From Nanobdellota archaeon (GTDB lineage Archaea > Nanobdellota > Nanobdellia > SCGC-AAA011-G17 > VGLX01): 5,041 nucleotides of DNA. The stretch covers positions 1-5,041 of the forward strand of contig JAHIPG010000238.1 in the NCBI GenBank assembly GCA_018894775.1. Direction: 5' to 3'. This document shows positions 1-5,041 of the stretch, piece by piece (position 1 is the stretch's first letter; every line of letters starts with the position of its first letter). The notes beneath the pieces were generated by a model that did not search any database, had not been told where the DNA came from, and worked only from the letters and a program-made list of their open reading frames with translations. The translations under genes and the position numbers were made by a program.

Positions 1-21
1 CAGAGCGACTGCGTCGCTCTG
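1..21. repeat. Perfect 9-bp inverted repeat at left edge
   Basis: CAGAGCGAC (1-9) is the exact reverse complement of GTCGCTCTG (13-21), leaving a 3-base loop (TGC). The stem could extend, or be part of a larger repeat, to the left of the window. It lies inside the open frame of the truncated gene, and no T-run follows it, so an intrinsic terminator is unlikely. It may be a chance palindrome in coding sequence. Confidence 0.5.
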
Positions 22-187
22 CCACATTCGCGCCATCCGAAGCAGGTTTTACGACAAAAAAGACTTCGACATGATTATGAAGTACTGCAGCGAAGAATTC
101 AACTTCGAGCTCATGATGGGGGAGTTTTACCTCAAGATACTGAGAAATTCAGAAGCCGATAAACGGCTTATTTTGAAGGGGAAGTAA
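1..187 (+). CDS. Hypothetical protein, 3' end only (5'-truncated by window)
   Basis: An open frame runs from the left edge (first full codon at base 2) to TAA at 185-187, giving the last 61 residues of a protein whose start lies outside the window. The visible tail is charged and probably helical, with the segments SRFYDKKDFDMIMKYCSEEF and NFELMMGEFYLKIL, and it ends in a basic stretch (KRLILKGK). I recognise no family, catalytic motif or membrane segment. By hand count the stretch is about 45% G+C, richer than the gene that follows. Bases 95-130, encoding EFNFELMMGEFY, recur almost exactly at 2368-2403 upstream of radC, with only synonymous differences, which supports this being a real, protein-selected frame. 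The gene may once have lain directly upstream of radC, but that is inference. Confidence 0.6.
   Translation, partial: RATASLCHIRAIRSRFYDKKDFDMIMKYCSEEFNFELMMGEFYLKILRNSEADKRLILKGK
95..130 (+). repeat. Direct repeat, left copy (inside gene tail)
   Basis: These 36 bases match 2368-2403 in direct orientation at 33 of 36 positions. In the local frame both copies encode EFNFELMMGEFY, and the three mismatches (TTC/TTT, CTC/CTG, TAC/TAT) are all third-position synonymous changes. This copy sits in the middle of the visible part of the truncated first gene, and 18 more codons follow before the stop. The two copies bracket the orf1-orf2 pair. Confidence 0.85.
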
Positions 188-188
188 A

Positions 189-196
189 TTATATAG
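189..196 (+). promoter_or_regulatory. Candidate archaeal-type TATA box for orf1
   Basis: TTATATAG is preceded by the purine/A-rich GAAGTAAA (181-188), the layout of a BRE plus TATA box. Archaeal transcripts usually start about 25 bases downstream of the box, which would place the start near 218-223, at the orf1 ATG. That fits the absence of any Shine-Dalgarno (SD) sequence before orf1. The whole 188-222 gap is extremely AT-rich, so TATA-like strings are easy to find. If the host is bacterial this call fails. Confidence 0.35.
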
Positions 197-222
197 TTAT
201 ATCAATAAAAATATTTTTTAAG

Positions 223-1338
223 ATGGTTGGTCACGAAAAGTACTGGTTGTATTTTCACCATGATTCACTTGAGGATGTTTGCCATATAGTGGATAGTGCT
301 GAGAAGGACTTTCCAGGAAATTTCGAGATAAAAGTACTTGTTTTGATGGGGGAAGCTAATGTTTTTAATATAGTTGATCAGAAACCACCTAAAGGCTTTA
401 ATGTTGAAGTTAAAGAAAGAAAAGAAAGCATTCTAACCGTTGAATTAAGTAGAGAAACCTGTTACAAAGGGGAAAGGATAAATACTTCTGGTCTCTTCAA
501 TCTAATACGTTACCGCGGTTCGAACATATATCTGATTATAACTCATCACCCGTTAGAGTTCGTAAGGAAGGTTTTAATGAAGTTTCTTATTTACCATTAT
601 TCCAGCCTCTCAAGAGTCTATATATCTTCACATGATATTCATGAGATTCTCAAAAAGGTTTCCGATACCACAAATGGAAAAATAATTGTTGATAGAGTTG
701 TTTCTTATAGTCGGTTGGATAACAAAAAGTTTGAGGAAATTAAAACAAAAAGAACAAGAACACGTGAGTCCGATGTTAGGTGGACGGCTGAAGAATTTGA
801 AAAATCTTTTAGAAGGGCCTCTGAAAACGACCAATGGATTGATAAAATAACTTTTTCAGTTATTGAGGATAATGAGGAAACATTTTTTGGATATATTTCT
901 CGTGAAGGTTTATTTAAGTGTAATCGGAATCTAAGGGCGTTTTGTAACACCATCCTAAATGTAGTTTCTAATATCGGCGACTCCAACATTAAACTCTTTA
1001 AGAATCGTTCAAGGAATGTTAATGAGGGTAAGATTCGCCCATTGAGTATACAATACAAAAGTAATATTTTTAGTGATGTAGAACAGAACACCAAGTTGAT
1101 TAAGGCAATATCTGAATTTCCTAGTTCTACTTATTCTGTTTATCACGGAAATCCTTACCTCCATTTATCTTTGGTTGATTATCTCGATGGGTCTTCCTAT
1201 GATTTATGGGTTTTATCTGAAGATAGCATAGTGATTGTTCCTCAACTTAAATCAAGTTTTTCCTCTATTGCACGTTTGGTTGAGCACATTTCAAAACGAT
1301 TTGCTGAAGGTGTAGTAAAAGAAGTGGGTGGTCTGTGA
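223..1338 (+). CDS. Unrecognised protein, first gene of a coupled pair with a PD-(D/E)XK protein
   Basis: The product is 371 residues and I do not recognise the family. It appears soluble: there is no signal peptide and no clear membrane helix. Residues about 1-125 look like mixed alpha/beta, with hydrophobic strands near 35-42 and 102-107 and a helix near 111-126. Residues about 165-205 are highly charged and rich in Lys, Arg and Glu, and may be a linker or nucleic-acid-contacting region. The C-terminal third contains YHGNPYLHLSLVDYLDGSSY (residues 307-326), whose clustered His and Asp (H308, H314, D319, D322) make it the best candidate for a functional site. The ATG at 223 is the first plausible start after the upstream stop; it has no SD and fits leaderless initiation. 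Its stop overlaps the start of the nuclease-like gene, implying co-translation and probably a shared function. Composition is AT-rich, with two sampled 60-base lines at 38% and 28% G+C. A defence role is inferred from the neighbours only. Confidence 0.8.
   Translation: MVGHEKYWLYFHHDSLEDVCHIVDSAEKDFPGNFEIKVLVLMGEANVFNIVDQKPPKGFNVEVKERKESILTVELSRETCYKGERINTSGLFNLIRYRGSNIYLIITHHPLEFVRKVLMKFLIYHYSSLSRVYISSHDIHEILKKVSDTTNGKIIVDRVVSYSRLDNKKFEEIKTKRTRTRESDVRWTAEEFEKSFRRASENDQWIDKITFSVIEDNEETFFGYISREGLFKCNRNLRAFCNTILNVVSNIGDSNIKLFKNRSRNVNEGKIRPLSIQYKSNIFSDVEQNTKLIKAISEFPSSTYSVYHGNPYLHLSLVDYLDGSSYDLWVLSEDSIVIVPQLKSSFSSIARLVEHISKRFAEGVVKEVGGL
1327..1333 (+). promoter_or_regulatory. Ribosome binding site supporting the ATG start of orf2
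   Basis: GGTGGTC resembles the GGTGATC end of the Shine-Dalgarno consensus and lies 4 bases before ATG 1338. For the alternative GTG at 1335 the gap would be only 1 base, so this site favours the ATG. Confidence 0.45.
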
Positions 1339-2357
1339 TGCCTACTGTTGACTCAATACTTGATGGAATAGATAACTATGACCAATCTGTAAATGCGTCA
1401 TTAGCATTGGTGCACTTATTTATCTGGGATGATTCCACCGAAGATGTTGATAGTAGTGTGCATTTTTGGTTTGGAAGAAAATTTGAACCTGGAGGTGTCA
1501 CTCCAGATATCTTAATTCAATTAGATGGGTCAAAGGGCATCATAACTGAATTAAAGAGATCTTTTCCTCAAGTTGATGCTGAAGGCGAGGATTTGTGGGC
1601 TGAAGAGTTCGATCAACTTAAGAGATATGACAAAGAATTAGTTGGTTGGGACACGAGTAATGGAAAGGTCCATTCAACGGATTTAATCTTGTTTACGTCA
1701 CAAAAGTTTGGGACGAGAGTTGTTGACTATATTGCTGAAAAAGGATTGACTTTTCAGGATTATGCCAACAACTTTGCAATTCTGCAATTCAATCCTGCTA
1801 GTGGAAGAAAAGCTGCTGTCTTTATCCAAAAAGTTGAAGGAGACATCCATGAATTTAAGAATATAACAAATCAGCGTTTGAGGGAGGGAGTGACAATTGG
1901 GATGGGATATCTTTTATCTTCCGGCTTGTCGAGTGTTAAGCTGCTTGATTATCGTCCAGAAAAACCTGTGGATATAGTTTATCTTATGTCTTTGATGTGG
2001 ATTCATATCTTTGGAACAGTTCCTACAGAGGATGATTGGAGATGTGCTCGTGAATCTAAAGAAGGTAAGATTGTTGAGATACCCGTTAAGATTGATGAGG
2101 TTAAAACCAGGATTCTTGAGGGTTTTGCTCTAAATAATTCTCATAAGGTCCTCGATAATTCTTGGATAAATGAATGTATGGAAAGTTTGGTTACATTGAA
2201 TCTCGCTCGAAGAGCTAAAAGAGCTGAAGATGCTGACTATGTGATAAAGTATCGGAAGAAACTCAAACCTGGCCCTGGCGGTGAGGAAATTCATAAAGTA
2301 TTTGCTGAAATGCTCTTCGGGGGGAGAATACAAACAAGATTAGAAACGGGAGATTAA
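1338..2357 (+). CDS. PD-(D/E)XK nuclease-like protein, second gene of the pair
   Basis: The product is 339 residues starting at ATG 1338. A GTG at 1335 would add one residue, but ATG gives a TGATG junction with orf1 and better spacing from GGTGGTC. The nuclease signature is in the N-terminal third: an opening helix, then VTPDILIQL with Pro56-Asp57, then GIITELKRSF with Glu71-x-Lys73, followed by a helix containing Gln93-x-x-x-Tyr97. Pro-Asp, Glu-x-Lys and QxxxY in this order and spacing match the PD-(D/E)XK superfamily, the last resembling the RecB-type variant. A metal-dependent DNA or RNA cleaving role follows from the family, and all key residues appear intact. Residues about 208-306 are helical and end in YVIKYRKKLK, a layout that could be a winged helix; this is tentative. 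There is no helicase motif, so this is not an HsdR. It may instead act with orf1 in defence or element maintenance. Confidence 0.75.
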   Translation: MPTVDSILDGIDNYDQSVNASLALVHLFIWDDSTEDVDSSVHFWFGRKFEPGGVTPDILIQLDGSKGIITELKRSFPQVDAEGEDLWAEEFDQLKRYDKELVGWDTSNGKVHSTDLILFTSQKFGTRVVDYIAEKGLTFQDYANNFAILQFNPASGRKAAVFIQKVEGDIHEFKNITNQRLREGVTIGMGYLLSSGLSSVKLLDYRPEKPVDIVYLMSLMWIHIFGTVPTEDDWRCARESKEGKIVEIPVKIDEVKTRILEGFALNNSHKVLDNSWINECMESLVTLNLARRAKRAEDADYVIKYRKKLKPGPGGEEIHKVFAEMLFGGRIQTRLETGD

Positions 2358-2367
2358 GAATCAGAAA

Positions 2368-2403
2368 GAATTCAACTTTGAGCTGATGATGGGGGAGTTT
2401 TAT
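2368..2403 (+). repeat. Direct repeat, right copy; remnant of a gene tail upstream of radC
   Basis: This is the second copy of the 36 bases at 95-130, with three synonymous third-position differences. It starts 10 bases after the orf2 stop. In its own frame, different from both orf2 and radC, it encodes EFNFELMMGEFY and continues as MRVRGENAHQ to a stop at 2443-2445 inside radC. The frame is open only from 2344, so no functional upstream part remains. It is best read as the broken end of a gene related to the one at the left edge, whose last codons merge into the radC ribosome binding site. Confidence 0.75.
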
Positions 2404-2405
2404 AT

Positions 2406-2421
2406 GAGGGTGAGGGGGGAG
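2406..2421 (+). promoter_or_regulatory. Purine-rich ribosome binding site of radC
   Basis: GAGGGTGAGGGGGGAG contains GAGGGTGA (2406-2413), close to the GGAGGTGA consensus and 9 bases before ATG 2423, followed by a run of six G. It overlaps the end of the gene remnant, so the leader of radC seems to derive from the tail of its former upstream neighbour. Confidence 0.6.
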
Positions 2422-2422
2422 A

Positions 2423-3082
2423 ATGCGCATCAAGGACATGTCTGAAGAAAATCGACCAAGAGAACGATTTCAAAGATTAGGCGCAACTGCTTTGAGTGAT
2501 GCAGAGTTACTTGCACTTGTTCTACAACAAGGAACTAACGGAGAGAACGTTATTGATATGAGCAATAGATTGCTTTTTAGATATGGTATCGATAAGTTAT
2601 CTGATTTATCCTTGAATGAACTACAGGAAATAAAGGGCATTGGTCCTGCAAAGGCAATGCAAATTAAAGCCTTGTTTGAATTTAACAAGAGATACAGCCT
2701 ATCAAAGAAAAATGGAAAACCAATAAAGTCAGCAAAGGATGTTTTTGAATACGCCTCTCAGAAATTGTTGGGGGCCGATAAAGAACATTTCATGATACTG
2801 CATCTTGATTCAAAAAATAGGGTCATTAAGGATGAAACAGTGTCGATTGGGACACTTAATGCTTCTCTAATACATCCACGAGAGATATTCAAATCAGCAA
2901 TAAGGGAAAGTGCGAATGCCATTATATTGGTGCATAATCATCCTTCTGGAGACCCCACCCCTTCAGAAGAAGATGAAGAGATAACAAAGAGATTATTCGA
3001 TGCAGGGGAACTTCTTAATATTAAGTTATTAGATCACGTAATTGTAGGGGATGAAGGTTGTTGGAGTTGGAGAGAAGGTTAA
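2423..3082 (+). CDS. radC: RadC family protein (JAB/MPN domain, UPF0758)
   Basis: The product is 219 residues, normal for RadC and complete. It opens with MRIKDMSEENRPRERFQRLG and ALSDAELLALVLQQGT, the standard family N-terminus, which confirms the ATG at 2423. A helix-hairpin-helix element for DNA contact is seen at KGIGPAKA (71-78). The JAB/MPN domain covers about 100-219, with the metal-binding signature HNHPSGDPTPSEED: His171, His173 and Asp184 in H-x-H-x10-D spacing. The end, GDEGCWSWREG, is a variant of the usual GD...(F/Y)SF(R/K)E tail. The cellular role is unsettled: the name comes from an old radiation-sensitivity assignment, and the metal site suggests a hydrolase. RadC genes are common on integrative elements and beside RM systems. 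The gene follows orf2 after 65 bases, so cotranscription is possible, and its TAA overlaps the hsdM stop on the other strand. Confidence 0.95.
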   Translation: MRIKDMSEENRPRERFQRLGATALSDAELLALVLQQGTNGENVIDMSNRLLFRYGIDKLSDLSLNELQEIKGIGPAKAMQIKALFEFNKRYSLSKKNGKPIKSAKDVFEYASQKLLGADKEHFMILHLDSKNRVIKDETVSIGTLNASLIHPREIFKSAIRESANAIILVHNHPSGDPTPSEEDEEITKRLFDAGELLNIKLLDHVIVGDEGCWSWREG

Positions 3083-4539
3083 TCCTTGTTAGTCAGGTCG
3101 TCGCTAATTTCTCTTAACTGCTCCAATGCACCTTCTAGATCTTCGACAATTTCATTTGCAAGGATATCCGGTTTAGGTAAATTTTCCAAGTCATCGAGAC
3201 TCTCATCTTTCAACCAAAAGATATCTAGGTTTGTTTTGTCTCTTTTTAGGATATCTCCATAATCAAAGCATTTGAATCTCTCGTTTTCTTTTCTGTCGTA
3301 CCTGTTTTGGGGATTGTATGAGTTAATGAAGTCCTGGAGATGCTCAAATTTCATAGGATTTTCCTTTAGAGTAAAGTGTATGTTTGTTCGTAGGTCGTAA
3401 ATCCATACTTTCGAGGTCTGGGGCTTCTCCGATGCTGCCTTTTTGTCAAAGAATAGAACATTAGCTTTAACTCCTTGAGCATAAAAGACGCCGGTGGGAA
3501 GCCTTAGGATAGTATGAAGGTCACAGGTTTGCATAAGTTTTTTTCTTATTGTTTCACCAGCACCGCCCTCAAATAAAACGTTATCAGGAAGTACAATGGC
3601 TGCCCTTTTATTAATCTTTAAAATACTTCTAACGTGCTGTAGGAAGTTAAGCTGCTTGTTGCTTGTTTTTGCCCAGAAGTCGTCCCTGATGATAGTTAGG
3701 TCTTTCTTGGCAGTCTTGCCCTCTTCCGTAATTATTGTTTCAGATGACTTCCTTCCAAATGGTGGGTTGGTTAAAACCATATCGTAAATCCCGCCGGGAT
3801 TTTTTTTCAGGGAATCCTGTGAGCTTATTGGATTTTCTTCACCGTCCACTCCATGCAGATATAGATTCATAACACAGAGTCTCGCAGCCATTGGAACAAT
3901 CTCGTTTCCAGTAAATGTTTTATGCTTTAGTTCATACTTCTGGTCTCTGTTTAAGTCGTAATTCTTTGCAATGAAATTATAAGCAGAAAGTAAAAATCCT
4001 CCTGTGCCGCAGGCAGGGTCGTGAATCTTCATTCCTGGCTCTGGACGCATGACCTCGACCATCGCATTGATTAGAGGTCTAGGTGTGAAATACTGGCCTG
4101 CGCCACCCTTAACGTCTGCTGCATTTTTCTCCAAAAGCCCTTCGTAAGCATCTCCTTTAACATCTGCTTCTAAAGAGAGCCAGCTTTCTTTGTCGATTAG
4201 ATCCACCATTAATCTTCTTAACTTTGCAGGGTCCTGGATCTTGTTCTGGGCTTTTCTGAATATCACCCCGATGATGCCGTCCTCTGTCCCTAATTCCCTA
4301 AGAACTTCGATGTAATGCGCTTCTAGCTCTGCACCCTCTTTTTCAATCAATGATTGCCAGTTATATTTTTCAGGAATGTCTGATTTCTTGTTAAACGGTG
4401 GCTTGCTCCTTTCATCATCCATCTTCAGGAAAAGTAGATAGGTTAGCTGCTCTACATAATCTCCATAAGATAAACCATCATCTCTGAGGATATCACAATA
4501 ATTCCATAACTTCTGGACTAATTGTTTTGGGTCTGTCAT
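3079..4539 (-). CDS. hsdM: Type I restriction-modification system, methyltransferase subunit HsdM
   Basis: The product is 486 residues, the usual length for the N6-adenine methylase subunit, and complete. It uses S-adenosylmethionine to methylate adenine at the site chosen by HsdS, as part of an M2S complex. The HsdM N-terminal helical domain covers about 1-130. Motif X is QYFTPR (149-154), the AdoMet-binding motif I is DPACGTGGF (174-182), and the catalytic motif IV is NPPF (258-261); all are intact. A charged helix at about 455-484 probably packs against HsdS. ATG 4539 overlaps the hsdS stop as TGATG and has a good upstream SD, so the pair should be translationally coupled. The order hsdS then hsdM is the reverse of the commonest arrangement. 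The 3' end converges on radC with shared stop bases. A run of eight A in the coding strand (3800-3807) is the longest homopolymer in the gene. Confidence 0.96.
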   Translation of the reverse strand: MTDPKQLVQKLWNYCDILRDDGLSYGDYVEQLTYLLFLKMDDERSKPPFNKKSDIPEKYNWQSLIEKEGAELEAHYIEVLRELGTEDGIIGVIFRKAQNKIQDPAKLRRLMVDLIDKESWLSLEADVKGDAYEGLLEKNAADVKGGAGQYFTPRPLINAMVEVMRPEPGMKIHDPACGTGGFLLSAYNFIAKNYDLNRDQKYELKHKTFTGNEIVPMAARLCVMNLYLHGVDGEENPISSQDSLKKNPGGIYDMVLTNPPFGRKSSETIITEEGKTAKKDLTIIRDDFWAKTSNKQLNFLQHVRSILKINKRAAIVLPDNVLFEGGAGETIRKKLMQTCDLHTILRLPTGVFYAQGVKANVLFFDKKAASEKPQTSKVWIYDLRTNIHFTLKENPMKFEHLQDFINSYNPQNRYDRKENERFKCFDYGDILKRDKTNLDIFWLKDESLDDLENLPKPDILANEIVEDLEGALEQLREISDDLTNKD

Positions 4540-5041
4540 CAGGTATCACCTTCATAGCTCACGAGTTTTCCTTCAAACGCTGATTTCAAGATGGAATTCC
4601 TTAACTGCTCTGACTTCTTCAGAGCATTGTCAACTGTCCCCTCCAACTTGTCGATAACCGAAAAGCGAGATTCGATTTCTTGGACGATTTGTTCTTGCTC
4701 TTCGATAGAAAACATATTAATGGCCATAGAACCTAGCTCCTTAGCATTAATATTATTCACACCACTAGTCGACTTTGCTTTTTTCTCGATTTGGAGCCTA
4801 ATATATCCTGACTGAAGGGCGTAATTGAAAAACTTTGAGGTGATTGACTCTTTCCTTAATCTCAATCGTATTAAATATCCGGCATAACAATAATTATTAA
4901 ATTCTTTTGTTACTATTGCAGATCTCCCAACAAGGGCCCTACTCCCATTTGATCTAATTACCAGTATATCCCCTTCATTTAATTTTAATTTATTGAATTC
5001 ATCATCACTAAACTGGCAATATTTAAGTTCTGAAGCATCTA
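4539..5041 (-). CDS. hsdS: Type I restriction-modification specificity subunit HsdS, C-terminal part (truncated by window)
   Basis: The frame is open without a stop from the TGA at 4539-4541 to the right edge, giving 166 visible residues (first full codon at 5039). The true start lies beyond 5041. An in-frame TTG at 4865 is not the start, because the codons before it continue the same domain. The upstream part includes LNEGDILVIRSNGSRALVGR and YCYAGYLIRLR, typical of a target recognition domain (the second, C-terminal one). This leads into FFNYALQSGYIR, then NINAKELGSM and FSIEEQEQIVQEIE, the conserved end of the domain. A long helix follows (about ESRFSVIDKLEGTVDNALKK) and the hallmark ending LRNSILKSAFEGKLV. 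HsdS selects the bipartite DNA target and docks HsdM. Full-length HsdS is usually about 400-450 residues, so more than half is missing here. No frameshift or stop is seen. Confidence 0.93.
   Translation of the reverse strand, partial: DASELKYCQFSDDEFNKLKLNEGDILVIRSNGSRALVGRSAIVTKEFNNYCYAGYLIRLRLRKESITSKFFNYALQSGYIRLQIEKKAKSTSGVNNINAKELGSMAINMFSIEEQEQIVQEIESRFSVIDKLEGTVDNALKKSEQLRNSILKSAFEGKLVSYEGDT
4545..4552 (-). promoter_or_regulatory. Ribosome binding site of hsdM inside hsdS
   Basis: On the minus strand AAGGTGAT, an almost perfect match to the Shine-Dalgarno core, lies 5 bases before the hsdM ATG and within the last codons of hsdS. It supports both the start at 4539 and independent or re-initiated translation of hsdM. 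Confidence 0.7.

Noticed and set aside
705..1094. Minus-strand open frame of 129 codons inside orf1
   Set aside because: It overlaps a longer, coherent gene, has no recognisable domain, and its Cys/Leu/Ser-rich translation is typical of an antisense shadow.
2130..2333. Minus-strand open frame inside orf2
   Set aside because: It is a shadow of orf2, with a low-complexity Phe/Ser-rich translation and no ribosome binding site I could support.
1338..2357. orf2 as the missing HsdR of the type I system
   Set aside because: It is far too short, has no DEAD-box helicase motifs, and is on the opposite strand in a different transcription unit.
2398..2406. TTTTATATG as a TATA box for radC
   Set aside because: A transcript start about 25 bases downstream would fall inside radC, after its well-supported ATG at 2423. 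The string is explained by the gene-tail repeat.
3596..3787. Plus-strand open frame inside hsdM, hydrophobic
   Set aside because: It is antisense to the conserved methylase motifs. Its Leu/Val/Ser content comes from the complement of hsdM codons.
3800..3807. Run of eight T (A on the hsdM strand) as a phase-variation switch
   Set aside because: The tract encodes ordinary Lys-Lys-Asn codons and the frame is intact. Eight A in an AT-rich gene is not remarkable, and nothing else suggests switching.
1..5041. CRISPR array, tRNA, rRNA or insertion-sequence ends
   Set aside because: I saw no regularly spaced repeats, no cloverleaf-like sequence, no transposase gene and no terminal inverted repeats. 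Nearly all bases are coding, and the only gaps are 35 and 65 bases.

Overview
The window is an accessory, defence-type region of a prokaryotic chromosome or integrated element. It has five coding regions packed almost without gaps: the tail of one gene, two genes I cannot assign to a named system, radC, and part of a type I restriction-modification (RM) operon on the opposite strand. The organism cannot be fixed from the sequence. Ribosome binding sites such as AAGGTGAT and GAGGGTGA, frequent AGA/AGG arginine and ATA isoleucine codons, and an AT-rich TATA-like promoter placed for a leaderless transcript would fit a mesophilic archaeon such as a methanogen. A moderately AT-rich bacterium is not excluded.

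Layout, left to right. Bases 1-187 carry the 3' end of an unrecognised plus-strand gene (61 codons visible). A 35-base AT-rich gap with a TATA-like element leads into a tight two-gene unit: orf1 (223-1338, 371 aa, unrecognised) and orf2 (1338-2357, 339 aa, with a PD-(D/E)XK nuclease signature), joined by a TGATG stop/start overlap. A 65-base gap then holds a near-copy of 36 bases from the tail of the first gene. It is followed by radC (2423-3082), complete and normal in length. On the minus strand, read from right to left, come the C-terminal 166 codons of hsdS (running off the window) and hsdM (4539-3079, complete), again joined by TGATG. radC and hsdM converge, and their stop codons share one TTAA.

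How the parts may work together. HsdS and HsdM would form the DNA methyltransferase core of a type I RM system. hsdR is not in the window, and its only possible place in the same operon is beyond base 5041. orf1 and orf2 look like a translationally coupled pair in which orf2 supplies a nuclease fold and orf1 a partner of unknown role. The pair is bracketed by two 36-base direct copies of coding sequence that differ at three positions, all of them third codon positions. This suggests that the pair was inserted, or lies between the ends of two related genes, at a site that was originally gene X followed directly by radC. The orf1-orf2 pair and its flanking repeat are the most promising undescribed material here.
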